From contig NZ_CP019436.1 in NCBI RefSeq assembly GCF_002201895.1, positions 995,867-1,059,866 of the forward strand: DNA of 64,000 bases. Reading direction: 5' to 3'. Shown here piece after piece: positions 25,620 through 34,616 of this stretch (its first letter is position 1; every line of letters starts with the position of its first letter). The notes beneath the pieces are model-generated. The model was given only the letters and a program-made list of their open reading frames with translations, ran no database searches and had not been told where the DNA came from. Made by a program: the position numbers and the translations under genes. This stretch comes from Methanopyrus sp. SNP6 (GTDB lineage Archaea > JAADCQ01 > Methanopyri > Methanopyrales > Methanopyraceae).

Positions 25620-26878
25620 AGATCGCGATCCTCGGTGGTACCGGCTCCATGGGCCGTCTTATCGCACGTGAGCTCCGTGACGATGGTCACGAGGTGGTTA
25701 TCACCGGCTCTAACCCACACACCGCCGAACGCGTCGCCCGCGAGCTCGACGTCGAAGCAGCCCCGACCAACGTCGATGCCGCCAAAGACGCCGACGTTGT
25801 GGTAATTTCCGTCCCCATCTCCGTAACTGAAGATGTCATCCGTGAAGTCGCACCACACGTTCCCGAGGGTTCCCTCCTCACCGACGTGACCTCCGTCAAG
25901 GTTCGTCCCGTTCGCGCCATGCTCGAGCACGCTCCCGAGGGTGTGTACGTCCTCGGAACTCATCCCCTCTTCGGCCCTACGGTCCCCAGTCTCCGCGGTC
26001 AGACCGTCATCCTTACGCCCACGGAGCGTAGTGGTCCTTGGATCCGCCGCGTTCGTCGCTATCTCGAGCGGAAAGGCGCTCGAGTCGTTGAGACCACTCC
26101 GGAGGAACACGATCGCACTATGGCCGTCGTTCAGTGCCTTACCCATGCTGTCCTCCTCGCCGCAGGCGCCGCCATAGGCCGCCTCCTTCCGAGTCTCGAG
26201 CTCGACATCGAGGAGGTCGCCAGTCCCGTGTATCGCCTACTCATGGATGTCGTGGGCCGTATCGCAGGGCAGGACCCACGTCTTTACGCCGAGATTCAGG
26301 CCTTCAATCCCTATGGTGATGAAGCCCGTGAAGAGCTCCTCCGCGCCCTCAGACGCTTCCACGAGCTCGCCCACGACCATAACACCCTCACCGAGTACAT
26401 AGCAGAGAGCCGGGAGAGACTCGCACGAGAACTCGATCTCGAAGCCTGTCAGCGTCGTACCGACAAGCTCCTGTCGTACCTGTCCGACGAATTCAGAATC
26501 CTCCAAGACGGGATCGAGGCCATCCTCCTCGACGTGTACACGAACGAGGCTCTCGAGAGCGAGGTTACGGGTGATCAGGATACGATCCGCTTAGATAATC
26601 GTGAACTACCACGAGACCGTTACAAGATCCTCCCTAGGAACCCCAAAGAACTCGCACATTTCGACGGTAAGGTCACCGTCCTAGAAGTGCGCACAGGTGT
26701 GGACCCTGAGGACGTCGCAGCCGTAGTGGACGCTCTCGGCCGCAACCTGCGAGCGCTGTGGGCCGAGCGTCGGGGCGAACGTGTACGAGTCGAGGTCGAG
26801 TACGCCAGCGAGGAGTCACTCGAGGGGTTACTCCGGAGACTACGTGCCCTGGGGCTTGAAGTGCGTGTTACTCGGTGA
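25616..26878 (+). CDS. tyrA: Prephenate dehydrogenase, archaeal type with C-terminal extension
   Basis: The NAD-binding fold opens ILGGTGSMGRLIARELRDDGHEV. GTHPLFGPTVPSLRGQTVILTP near 120 is the signature of prephenate dehydrogenase, and HDRTMAVVQCLTHA follows. The enzyme makes 4-hydroxyphenylpyruvate for tyrosine. After the dehydrogenase core (~280 residues) there is a helical segment and a final ~75-residue alpha/beta unit that could be a divergent ACT-like regulatory domain. The ATG at 25616 overlaps the preceding stop as ATGA; the frame extends nine bases further upstream to another start. It is the last gene of the marker 2/3 operon. Confidence 0.88.
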   Translation: MKIAILGGTGSMGRLIARELRDDGHEVVITGSNPHTAERVARELDVEAAPTNVDAAKDADVVVISVPISVTEDVIREVAPHVPEGSLLTDVTSVKVRPVRAMLEHAPEGVYVLGTHPLFGPTVPSLRGQTVILTPTERSGPWIRRVRRYLERKGARVVETTPEEHDRTMAVVQCLTHAVLLAAGAAIGRLLPSLELDIEEVASPVYRLLMDVVGRIAGQDPRLYAEIQAFNPYGDEAREELLRALRRFHELAHDHNTLTEYIAESRERLARELDLEACQRRTDKLLSYLSDEFRILQDGIEAILLDVYTNEALESEVTGDQDTIRLDNRELPRDRYKILPRNPKELAHFDGKVTVLEVRTGVDPEDVAAVVDALGRNLRALWAERRGERVRVEVEYASEESLEGLLRRLRALGLEVRVTR

Positions 26879-26930
26879 TCCTCTCGGGTACGTTTCGGAT
26901 ATTGGGACAATTCCACGGGGCTTAGCCAGC

Positions 26931-26951
26931 CTTTAAAGGAGCTCTTTAAAG
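26931..26951. terminator. Paired CTTTAAAG palindromes between convergent tyrA and fsr
   Basis: Two copies of the palindrome CTTTAAAG are separated by five bases, in the 77-base gap where tyrA (plus) and fsr (minus) both end. The copies can pair with each other. A bidirectional terminator is the simplest reading; a protein-binding site is also possible. Confidence 0.4.
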
Positions 26952-26955
26952 GAAT

Positions 26956-28920
26956 TCAGTGGGAGAGGGCCTGCCGGATCGCCTCGGTGAACGGTCGAAG
27001 CCCGTGCTTGCGGATCGTGTCGGCCAACCGCTCTTTCTGCGGTTCCTCCGCCAGTTCCCGATACTTCTCGATCACGGCGCGGGCTATCGCGGGTACGCTA
27101 TCGGGGTCGGCGAAAACGTCCAATCTGGCTCCTTCGACGGGTTCCCGTCCTCCCTTGCCTCCGATCCAGACGATGACGCCCTCCTTTTCAGCGTACCTTG
27201 CCTCCTCCGGACAGACTTTGATGCACTTACCGCAGTAGACACAACGCTTGTAATCAGTGTCCGCCACAGCCGCCTGTCCTCCGACGGCGATGATCCGGAT
27301 CGCGTCGACCTTACAGGAATCCACGCATTGTCCGCATCCGGTGCACTTCTCCGGGTCTACTCCGGGTCTCACGGCGCCGGCGAAACCGAGGTCGTGGTGC
27401 TGAGGTCGAACGCAGCTGTTCGTGCACCCGGATAATGCTATTTTGAACTTGTACGGGGTGGGTTCTTCCGCGAGCTCTTCCTCCAGATTCTTGGCGAGCT
27501 CTTCGGTGTTCAGGATACCAGAGGAACAGTTACCCTCCCCCGGGCACGCCATGATGGTTCGGACGAGCGGGCCTTCGGACCCCGTACCCAGTCCAGCCTC
27601 TCGGAGTCGTTCCACGACTTCTGGTATCCCCGTAGTGGGGATACCGTGGATCTCGAGCTGCTGTCGGTCGGTGAACTTGGCCCTGTAACCTTTCTCTAGT
27701 AGCCCAGAGATCGTCCGGAAGACGTCGGGGTCATCGACCCAGCCGCCGGGGCCGACCTTTAGTCGGACCGCTAAGGTACCGTCCGCACGGGTGATAACGC
27801 CTCCGTAATCTCCTACCCAAAACGGTGGGACTTTCCGTCCCTCTTCCAGCCGGCTTTTCGCTTCCTTCATGGACCAGTCACACTTGAGTTTCGCGAGCCT
27901 TCGCACTTCCGACCCGTCGATCGCATCTCGGAGCCGTAGGTATCCCGACTCGACGGCACCTTTAACGAGCTCTTCACCGACCTCGCTGCGGATTAGGAGA
28001 GTAGTGACTCCTTCGGGGCTTCCTACGGAACCAGCGGAGACGTCGGCCAGTCTGGCGGTGAAGTCGTTACAGATACGGCAGCCTTCGGGGACGGCGTCCT
28101 CGAATTCCTTCACATCATATTCCCTTGTCTCATCGCCCGATAACTCGACGCGGAGCTTACCTGAAGTGACCTCGAACCGCTTGACCTCCTCAATGTCGAC
28201 ACCTTTCTCCCTTAAGAGCTTCACGAGGTGTCCGTACTCGAAGTTCTTGGTACAGAACAGTCCGATAGTAGCGACGACTTCGGGGAGCTTCTCGGCTGGA
28301 CTTCCGTCGATGTTGCGCAGGGCCCGTGCGCCTTTGGCCACGACCTCGAAGTGTCGAATCTTGGCGAGTCCGTTTACTTGGCAAGGAAGGCCTACCGCGA
28401 GTACGCGCTCGATACCGCGATCCGCGGCTTCAGCCAAGGCTTCGACGAGTCCAACGCGCGTGTACTTGGACCCGGCTAGGTCCTTCACCTTTTCGGGATC
28501 CTCTATGACGGTAACGCATGGCTTCCAAGCGGAGCCGGCGGTCACTCCGACGATGGCGTCGGCAAGACCTTCCTCGAGGGCGTATCGGGCTAGTGCCGTA
28601 ACGGCGCCTCCATCTTGACCGAGCTCTCGGAGGTTGGGATCAACGGCGACCGCTCCCACCGCACGCCGATAACCGCCCGTGAGAGGTTCGTAGTCGCGGC
28701 CGGCGATACGTAGACCGAGGTGGTAAGCCGCTGTATCGACACGTGGACATACGGCGTGGCAATTACCCGTTCCCTTTCGGGCGCACTCCTCGGTGAGTCG
28801 TGGGCCCTCATCCGTTAGCTCGATTATTCCACCCGGGCAGATCGCGACACAAGTGCCACAGAAGGCGCAGGCGCCTGGTTCGACGACTTCGTCGGCCAGT
28901 TTCCACTCGAATTTTGCCAA
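26956..28920 (-). CDS. fsr: Coenzyme F420-dependent sulfite reductase
   Basis: Fsr reduces sulfite to sulfide with F420H2, for detoxification and as a sulfur source. The N-terminal half is an FrhB/FpoF-like F420H2 dehydrogenase with two Fe-S motifs (CAFCGTCVAICP, CARKGTGNCHAVCP), GQDGGAVTALARYALEEG and VGLPCQVNGLAK. The C-terminal half is a dissimilatory-type sulfite reductase with the siroheme/[4Fe-4S] motifs CPGEGNC and CTNSC, plus a two-cluster ferredoxin insert (CTGCGQCVDSCKV, CVYCGKCIKVCP). The TTG at 28920 follows GGGGGG and starts MAKFEWKL, as in known Fsr. The GTG at 28965 would lie upstream of the start of transcription predicted from the TATA box. Length 654 residues. Confidence 0.93.
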   Translation of the reverse strand: MAKFEWKLADEVVEPGACAFCGTCVAICPGGIIELTDEGPRLTEECARKGTGNCHAVCPRVDTAAYHLGLRIAGRDYEPLTGGYRRAVGAVAVDPNLRELGQDGGAVTALARYALEEGLADAIVGVTAGSAWKPCVTVIEDPEKVKDLAGSKYTRVGLVEALAEAADRGIERVLAVGLPCQVNGLAKIRHFEVVAKGARALRNIDGSPAEKLPEVVATIGLFCTKNFEYGHLVKLLREKGVDIEEVKRFEVTSGKLRVELSGDETREYDVKEFEDAVPEGCRICNDFTARLADVSAGSVGSPEGVTTLLIRSEVGEELVKGAVESGYLRLRDAIDGSEVRRLAKLKCDWSMKEAKSRLEEGRKVPPFWVGDYGGVITRADGTLAVRLKVGPGGWVDDPDVFRTISGLLEKGYRAKFTDRQQLEIHGIPTTGIPEVVERLREAGLGTGSEGPLVRTIMACPGEGNCSSGILNTEELAKNLEEELAEEPTPYKFKIALSGCTNSCVRPQHHDLGFAGAVRPGVDPEKCTGCGQCVDSCKVDAIRIIAVGGQAAVADTDYKRCVYCGKCIKVCPEEARYAEKEGVIVWIGGKGGREPVEGARLDVFADPDSVPAIARAVIEKYRELAEEPQKERLADTIRKHGLRPFTEAIRQALSH

Positions 28921-28978
28921 GTAGTGCCCCCCGTGCTCTGATGTGACAGCATTCCGCACATCCACGTGAGGCCGGATC

Positions 28979-28986
28979 TATATATA
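28979..28986. promoter_or_regulatory. Shared TATA element between fsr and its divergent regulator
   Basis: TATATATA stands alone in a GC-rich interval. Transcription starting about 25 bases away would begin near 28957 for fsr and near 29007 for the regulator. Both fit the chosen starts (TTG 28920, ATG 29024) and rule out the longer fsr frame from GTG 28965. Being self-complementary, it can serve either direction, so the two promoters may compete. Confidence 0.65.
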
Positions 28987-29023
28987 CATTCCGACTAGGC
29001 TTGAGCTGGTGGGGGGTTATCGA

Positions 29024-29407
29024 ATGCTCGCGGACGTGCCCGTCGTCACTGTCCGAAGTCTTAACGTCACGGTTCGTGACGTACTTAAATGCGTGCTAGG
29101 ACTGCGTGACGTCGAGGTGGACACGTACTTCGCGCTGCTCGAGCACGGCGAAGCTACGGTGTACGACCTCGCGGAGGAACTCGATCGCGACCGTACGACG
29201 GTCCAAAAAGCACTGAAAAGCCTGGTATATGCGGGTCTGGTCACGCGTCGCAAGGAAACCCGGCCGCGCGGTGGGTTCGTGTACGTATACGAGGCGGTAC
29301 CTTTTGAGGAAGCGAGGAAAATAGTCCTTAGGGCGCTTGACGAATGGTACGAGGCGGTAAAGGATGCCTTGGAGCGTGCGGATGTTCCGAGGTCCGACCC
29401 GGAGTGA
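29024..29407 (+). CDS. Winged-helix transcriptional regulator (TrmB/MarR-like), candidate fsr regulator
   Basis: The 127 residues carry a winged-helix domain: VDTYFALLEHGEATVYDLAEELDRDRTTVQKALKSLVYAGLVTRRKE, with the wing RPRGGFVYVYEAV, and a C-terminal helical dimerisation-like segment. The ATG at 29024 follows GGTGGGGGG. It is divergent from fsr, with one TATA-like element between them, and its stop overlaps the start of the small sulfite reductase-like gene as GTGA. This placement suggests that it controls fsr and its own operon in response to sulfite or another sulfur species; that is inferred from position only. Confidence 0.75.
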   Translation: MLADVPVVTVRSLNVTVRDVLKCVLGLRDVEVDTYFALLEHGEATVYDLAEELDRDRTTVQKALKSLVYAGLVTRRKETRPRGGFVYVYEAVPFEEARKIVLRALDEWYEAVKDALERADVPRSDPE

Positions 29408-30015
29408 TTCAATCCCCTGACGGCACTTACGTGGTGAGGCTGGCACTTCCGCCGGGATTTATCAAAACCGAGATACTGAGAACTGTGGCGGAGCTCGCGG
29501 AACGGTACGCGAGCGGTGAAGTGCATATCACGGTGCGACAGGGTCTGGAGATCCCTGAAGTACCGCCGTCGAAGTTAGACGATCTCCTGCGTAATCTCAG
29601 GAAGCTCGGCTTGGAACCCGGATCAACAGGTCCTCGCGTTCGTCAAGTGACCTGCTGTCCGGGCATCAGGACGTGCGCCAACGCACTCATGGATCCCGTA
29701 CCATTGGCTCAGAAGTTGCATGAAGAGTTCGTGGACGTGTGGGTGCCGGCCAAGGTCAAGATCGCCGTCTCGGGTTGCCTTCGTGGCTGCACGCGGCCGA
29801 GTGAGAACGATCTGGGCCTGGTAGCGGTAAGTGAGGACGAGTGGGAACTCCTGGTCGGAGGTTATAGAGTCACCAGACTACCGGAACGGGATGTCATCGA
29901 CGCCGTCGAGTCGACGCTCGAATGGTATTCCTCGGAGGCCCCACCAGGGATGAGGTTACGCCGGTTCGTTACGGATCGTGTTTCGGAACTTCGCGACGTG
30001 CTCGAGAGATTATGA
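29404..30015 (+). CDS. Small dissimilatory sulfite reductase-like protein (Dsr-LP)
   Basis: The 203 residues comprise one nitrite/sulfite-reductase ferredoxin-like half domain (HITVRQGLEIPEVPPSKLDDLLRNL) followed by the siroheme/[4Fe-4S] cysteines in the CPGIRTC (85-91) and CLRGC (125-129) arrangement. The metal-centre motifs are intact, but it is only a third the size of Fsr and lacks the F420 part. Small proteins of this type are known in methanogens; their reaction is not established. The GTG at 29404 overlaps the regulator's stop. The 3' end overlaps the convergent secreted-protein gene by 47 bases. Confidence 0.82.
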   Translation: MIQSPDGTYVVRLALPPGFIKTEILRTVAELAERYASGEVHITVRQGLEIPEVPPSKLDDLLRNLRKLGLEPGSTGPRVRQVTCCPGIRTCANALMDPVPLAQKLHEEFVDVWVPAKVKIAVSGCLRGCTRPSENDLGLVAVSEDEWELLVGGYRVTRLPERDVIDAVESTLEWYSSEAPPGMRLRRFVTDRVSELRDVLERL

Positions 30016-31231
30016 GCCATAGGAACTGCCCGTACACCGGAAGCTTGAGGCCTACGTAGGCCCCTATCGATGCAGCGAGAAGCAACGAGACGATCCAAAC
30101 GGGCCTGCGTCGATGCTGTGTAGGTCTACCGAGCCCTTCGGAGTACTCGACGTGGACCGTGGGTTCACCGTCCCTCGCATAGAAGGCGAGTATGACCCCG
30201 GCGACCTCTAGGGAATGTTCTGTAGTCCTCACCACCCCGACTCCGGTCGGCGAATAACCTGGCTCCTTTATTAGCGTGCCCTCCCTCACGACCTCCAGCC
30301 TCGTTCCTTCAACCCTCACCTCGGCGGCACGCAACTCGGACCCTCCGTACACGATCAGGTATCGATCAATACCGTACGAGACGATCGCGGGCAGAACGTC
30401 GGTAACGTCAGCGACCTTCACGTCCGATGCTACCTTCCACGTCGTCCCTCTAACCAATAGCGCTGCGTGTATACCATCGGTGCCAACGTACGCTAGAACG
30501 TTGTCCAAGAGAACGGGTCTTGTCCCCGGGACGGTGATCGGAGCACCGTCGATCGTCGGGTGGGCGGGATCGGGTAAGTTAACAGCTACGACTTCGGTTC
30601 CCACCGGAGTCTCGTACGCCACGAGGAGATACGTGGTCACAGGACGTCCGGCTACCGAAACGGAGAACCTCTCGACGGGGCCCGGGGTGAACAACTCGAG
30701 CTCCACGGGCTGACCTTGCTCGTCCGTGATCCATCTCCAAACGCCGTCGACGTTTCCGAACACCCTCACTCGCAGCTTCCCATCGCACCGGTATACGAGC
30801 ACGAAGGTGGAATCGTCCACCCGGACCGGCACAGCCGCGTCGCCTTGGACACTCAGTCCAGTCCACAGTACGGCGCAAACGTTGTCCTTGTACTCGACGA
30901 GATCGACGTCGATTCTGGGCCCTTCCGGTGTCATGAGCGGTACGGTCAACACGAACGTTGCCAGATCACGTTCCCCACGCCACGGAGCCGTAGCCGGATA
31001 GCCGGCTACGGGTGCCCTGATCCAAGTCTTGACTAGTACCCTACCGTCGGCTTTCGCCACCGCTATGCCGAGTCCCTCTCTGGATTTCCAAGCTACCAAC
31101 GCGTGATCCGACTGGAGGGCGAGGGCCGGTGGACTGGGCGCGGTCTCGGGACCCGGGACGTCCGCAGGGCCCAGCTCCTCCGCCTGAGAAGAACCAGCGA
31201 GCAGCAGTAACGTGAACAGTATCGGAAGCAT
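29969..31231 (-). CDS. Predicted surface-anchored beta-rich protein
   Basis: A signal peptide (LPILFTLLLLAGSSQA) precedes about 350 residues of strands with repeated aromatic/Val patterns (ALVAWKSREGLGIAVA, FVLVYRCDGKLRVRVF, YLLVAYETPVGTEVVAV, RYLIVYGGSELRAAEV). These look like blades of a beta-propeller. A C-terminal membrane helix (VWIVSLLLAASIGAYVGL) and a short basic tail follow, so the protein should face outwards and be held by its C terminus. No family is recognised. Its 3' end overlaps the small sulfite reductase-like gene. Confidence 0.65.
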   Translation of the reverse strand: MLPILFTLLLLAGSSQAEELGPADVPGPETAPSPPALALQSDHALVAWKSREGLGIAVAKADGRVLVKTWIRAPVAGYPATAPWRGERDLATFVLTVPLMTPEGPRIDVDLVEYKDNVCAVLWTGLSVQGDAAVPVRVDDSTFVLVYRCDGKLRVRVFGNVDGVWRWITDEQGQPVELELFTPGPVERFSVSVAGRPVTTYLLVAYETPVGTEVVAVNLPDPAHPTIDGAPITVPGTRPVLLDNVLAYVGTDGIHAALLVRGTTWKVASDVKVADVTDVLPAIVSYGIDRYLIVYGGSELRAAEVRVEGTRLEVVREGTLIKEPGYSPTGVGVVRTTEHSLEVAGVILAFYARDGEPTVHVEYSEGLGRPTQHRRRPVWIVSLLLAASIGAYVGLKLPVYGQFLWLIISRARREVPKHDP

Positions 31232-31290
31232 CCTAGGCCCCTGTGGTGAGTGGTCATGGTGATGAATAAATTTCGAAAGGGGCTGAAAGG

Positions 31291-31827
31291 TTGGGACTTG
31301 AGCCGAGGACGGTAGTTCTCAGACTAGGACACCGGCGCGAGCGGGACAAGCGGATCACGACGCACGTATGTTTGACGGCTCGGGCGTTCGGAGCTGCCAG
31401 TGTGCTGATCTCGGGTGACCATGATGAATCGGTGATCGAGTCCGTCGAGAACGTCGTCGATCGATGGGGCGGCCCCTTCACCGTGCAGTGGGTAAAGAAT
31501 TGGAGACGTGTGATCAAAGATTGGAAACACTCTGGAGGATCCGTGGTCCACCTCACGATGTACGGTTTGCACGTAGACGACGTGATCGAAGAGTTGCGAG
31601 AGGAGAACGAACTGCTCGTGATCGTGGGTGCCGGTAAGGTTCCTGCCGAAGTCTTCGAGCTTTCGGATTACAACGTCGCCATAGGACATCAACCCCACTC
31701 CGAGGTGGCCGCGCTCGCAGTCTTTCTCGACCGGCTCTACGGGGGCAAGGAACTTCATCGGGAGTTCGAGCGGGCTAGGTTGAGGGTCATACCCTCGGAG
31801 AAAGGGAAGAAGGTGGAACGACTATGA
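31291..31827 (+). CDS. trm56: tRNA (cytidine(56)-2'-O)-methyltransferase aTrm56
   Basis: This SPOUT-class methyltransferase modifies C56 in the T-loop of archaeal tRNAs without a guide RNA. The N terminus [28 protein letters not shown] and the knot region [39 protein letters not shown] are diagnostic; 178 residues is the usual size. It starts with TTG. An AT-rich AATAAATTT about 25 bases upstream could be its TATA box, which would leave almost no leader. It overlaps the following phosphoesterase gene by four bases. Confidence 0.92.
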   Translation: MGLEPRTVVLRLGHRRERDKRITTHVCLTARAFGAASVLISGDHDESVIESVENVVDRWGGPFTVQWVKNWRRVIKDWKHSGGSVVHLTMYGLHVDDVIEELREENELLVIVGAGKVPAEVFELSDYNVAIGHQPHSEVAALAVFLDRLYGGKELHREFERARLRVIPSEKGKKVERL

Positions 31828-32522
31828 CGGTAGAGATCGCTGTGATATCGGACGTTCACTCGAACCTCGAAGCGCTGAAGCGGGTGCTGCGGGAAGTACG
31901 GTCGGCCGACATGTTGGTGTGCTGCGGCGATATCGTGGGCTACGGTCCCCGACCTGTAGAGTGCGTGGACATCGTCCGCGAGCGGTGTGACCGGTGCGTG
32001 ATGGGTAACCACGACTACGGCGTCGTCACCGGAGATGTCGCCTACTTCAACGTCGCCGCTCGGATAGCCGTGGAGTGGACTCGGCGCCAGCTAGACGAGG
32101 ATAGGCGGGATTTTCTGGCAAAGTTGCCGAAGACCGAGCGGTTCGAGGTGGAAGGGGTTTCGATCTTCCTGGTACACGGGAGTCCCAGGGATCCGATCTG
32201 GGAGTACGTGTTTCCTCACACTCCCAGACGACTGCTGGAGAAACTGGTCGATAAGGCCGGTACAGACGTACTCATCACGGGTCACACACACGTACCCATG
32301 TGCGACGATGTTAATGGTTCTTACGTCCTCAACCCCGGTAGCGTAGGCCAGCCCAGGGATGGTGATCCTCGGGCGGCGTTCGGTATCCTCGAAGTCTCGG
32401 ACGGCAGAGTAGTCTCTTGGGACGTACACAGGGTGGCTTACAACGTCGATCGGGCCGCCCGCGAGATCGAAGAACGTGGTCTGCCGGAGGAGCTGGGAGC
32501 GCGGCTGTACCGTGGAGTTTAG
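31824..32522 (+). CDS. Calcineurin-like metallophosphoesterase
   Basis: The five phosphoesterase motifs are present in order: [32 protein letters not shown] and TGHTHVP, with the [13 protein letters not shown] loop typical of the YfcE/MJ0936-type branch. It is a 232-residue soluble protein. The substrate is unknown; related proteins hydrolyse phosphodiesters in vitro with Mn or Ni. It is coupled to aTrm56 by an ATGA overlap. Its stop overlaps the convergent unknown gene. Confidence 0.88.
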   Translation: MTVEIAVISDVHSNLEALKRVLREVRSADMLVCCGDIVGYGPRPVECVDIVRERCDRCVMGNHDYGVVTGDVAYFNVAARIAVEWTRRQLDEDRRDFLAKLPKTERFEVEGVSIFLVHGSPRDPIWEYVFPHTPRRLLEKLVDKAGTDVLITGHTHVPMCDDVNGSYVLNPGSVGQPRDGDPRAAFGILEVSDGRVVSWDVHRVAYNVDRAAREIEERGLPEELGARLYRGV

Positions 32523-33436
32523 ACATTTCGGAGTAGTTTTAACCCATACTCGAGCGCTTCTAGGTTTCGTTCCGCGATGGATCGCCTGGGCCAGCTCTCC
32601 GGGCGCTCACACCAGGATCGCTGTGTCCGGTACACCCACTCCACACGATCTGGGGACGCGTATTCCTCACGACAGAGCGTGTAGAGGACCTCGACGGCGG
32701 GCTTAGTGAACACGATTCCATACCCTCGTGCGGTCAGCTCCGCGAGGACCAATTCTACGCGCTCCGGTGGTACCTCCTGGTAGGGCCGGTGAGCCTTCTC
32801 GCCGTCGTCTATGAACGCGGGTTCCTTGCCGAGTAGTTCCGAGACTATGTGTGCTCCCAACCCTCGTGTCACCAGCGTAGGTACGTCGCCTGATCCCATC
32901 TCCGCGGTCGGACCGAAGAAGCGTACGCTGAGCCACTCGGATCTCAACAGTCTGTGCAGTTCCGGGTGAACTTTGGCGTACACTACCCGGTCTACCTCCT
33001 CTTTGTCCGCTTCGACTCCGTACAAGTCTTCCAGTGGTTTTAGGTTCGCGTCCACAAGAATGTCACGGCCTTTTTCCCAGTGTTCCACCGCTAGAGCCGT
33101 TTCGATAACGTCGACGCTTTCATCACGAAAAGCTACTAGTTCGACTATCGCCCCATCGTCTTGACGTGCCACGAAAGCGGTCACGATAGGATATCGTAGG
33201 TACGGTCCGACAGAGTCGACAACGAGCCGGCGGCCAGGTTCCGACATCCGAACGCGATGGACGCCCCCTTCCTGAAGCGCCCGTCGCATCATCTCGTGTG
33301 GATCCAAAGTGCCGACCCCGTTCGGTCGGACCGTGGCCCCCTCCTCACGAGCTCGGAGCCGGGGTGGTAAGCTCGTCATCCCGACACTGGCCCGTGTTCC
33401 GGGAAAGTGTATCCGGCCCGTCGGACGGCCGTTCAT
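32519..33436 (-). CDS. Hypothetical protein, unknown family
   Basis: An acidic, soluble 305-residue reading frame with codon use like its neighbours. I recognise no domain. The region from about residue 60 (VVDSVGPYLRYPIVTAFVARQDDG) onwards has regular alternating strands and helices and is surely coding. The first ~40 residues are Arg-, Gly- and Pro-rich and doubtful; a start at the internal ATG (TSLPPRLR, residue 20) or at MMRRALQEGG (residue 49) is possible. It is convergent with the phosphoesterase gene, overlapping by four bases. Confidence 0.55.
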   Translation of the reverse strand: MNGRPTGRIHFPGTRASVGMTSLPPRLRAREEGATVRPNGVGTLDPHEMMRRALQEGGVHRVRMSEPGRRLVVDSVGPYLRYPIVTAFVARQDDGAIVELVAFRDESVDVIETALAVEHWEKGRDILVDANLKPLEDLYGVEADKEEVDRVVYAKVHPELHRLLRSEWLSVRFFGPTAEMGSGDVPTLVTRGLGAHIVSELLGKEPAFIDDGEKAHRPYQEVPPERVELVLAELTARGYGIVFTKPAVEVLYTLCREEYASPDRVEWVYRTQRSWCERPESWPRRSIAERNLEALEYGLKLLRNV

Positions 33437-33572
33437 CCGCTGCGAGACGGCCGGTCACGGCCGCCGGGCGTAATTGTGCCGGACCGCAGCACGCCCGCCC
33501 TCATCTGTTCTTAGGCGGGACCGTCTCCTCGAGGGTAACTCCTCCACATAATAATTGTCCCTTTAGACCCCC

Positions 33573-34604
33573 TCAGAAGGATGGTGGATGTCGGAGGAGC
33601 GACACTAGGAGGAACACGATGAACGGCACCTTCAGATAACCGAGGTAGCTGCCTAAGGATGGGTATCCCGGATCCAAGTCCGCGGTCGCATCTATCAGCT
33701 TCAAGATGACGGCATAGAGTTTCCAGGGCATGCCGAGCCACGGGATCGTTAATGACCACTCGAGCGTGTCGAGTAACGCGAACAACCACTTCTGATATTC
33801 TGGACCTAACAACGAGAGGTTCCATCCGACCCCGATACCCGGGACGAAGAACGGCTCTCGCAACTTCACGGTCAGGCCCAGCAGGCCGCCTAGCACGGCT
33901 TTGCTCAAATCGTCTAACAGAGCTATCGGCGCCATCTCGAGCGTGAGTACGAACTCGGATTCGACGGTTTCTAGCGCGTAGCGCGGACACTGAGCGGCCG
34001 TGATCAGCACCGAGAGTGTTACGAGCCCGAGCTCGATGAGATACCGGTCCACCGGGTACCGATCCCGTATCAAGGCTTCCCACGCGATCTTACCGTCAGT
34101 CAGCGCACCGTGGATCTCGACCGGTATCAGGTTGAGGAGGTTATTCCAAGCGGAGTCGAACGCTCCTTGGGGATCCAGCGGACTCAGCGCGGCCGATATC
34201 AGGGCACCGACCACGGGGCCCGCCATGGTGACCTCCGCGTCTTCTCGCGAGACGTTATCGAAAAATTTCACCGGATTCTCAACGTAGAGCAGCAGAACCT
34301 CCTTGTACCGCTTCCTGAGCTCCTCCTCTGGGGTACCCGGATCGTAAGGCCCTATGGTGACGAATCCTATTGGGAATTCTACATGGATGTCTACGCACTT
34401 CCCGTTCCTGCAGTGAAAAAGTATCTTCGGTGGAAACAGGTCGATCTGAACCCCGTCAATGCCTCCGCAGTACTCCGCCTCCACCAAAGCATGACCCAAC
34501 TCATGTGCCAGCGTTCCCGTCAGATACACCGAACCCGTGAGGCCCGCGTACCCTGGAACCGCCACGATCGGTAGAACGAACGCGACGATCATAATCCGTT
34601 GCAA
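33573..34604 (-). CDS. Membrane zinc metalloprotease, site-2 protease/M50-like
   Basis: Several membrane helices and an N-terminal hydrophobic segment are followed at residues 34-38 by HELGH within GTLAHELGHALVEAEYCGG, the HExxH zinc motif of peptidase family M50. NLLNLIPVEIHGALTDGKIAWEAL near 140-160 corresponds to the second M50 motif, which supplies the third metal ligand (Asp). The Cys pair at HCRNGKC is extracytoplasmic or luminal if the usual topology holds. M50 enzymes cleave membrane-bound regulators. The substrate is unknown. It is divergent from the SAM hydrolase gene. Confidence 0.7.
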   Translation of the reverse strand: MQRIMIVAFVLPIVAVPGYAGLTGSVYLTGTLAHELGHALVEAEYCGGIDGVQIDLFPPKILFHCRNGKCVDIHVEFPIGFVTIGPYDPGTPEEELRKRYKEVLLLYVENPVKFFDNVSREDAEVTMAGPVVGALISAALSPLDPQGAFDSAWNNLLNLIPVEIHGALTDGKIAWEALIRDRYPVDRYLIELGLVTLSVLITAAQCPRYALETVESEFVLTLEMAPIALLDDLSKAVLGGLLGLTVKLREPFFVPGIGVGWNLSLLGPEYQKWLFALLDTLEWSLTIPWLGMPWKLYAVILKLIDATADLDPGYPSLGSYLGYLKVPFIVFLLVSLLRHPPSF

Positions 34605-34616
34605 AGGGGGTTCCCC

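Noticed and set aside
28921..28965. GTG start for fsr at 28965
   Set aside because: It would lie upstream of the transcription start predicted from the TATA box, and it adds 15 residues that known Fsr proteins lack.
31258..31285. GTGATGA followed 17 bases later by CTGA before aTrm56
   Set aside because: There is no second box pair and no stem; the AT-rich part is better read as the aTrm56 promoter.
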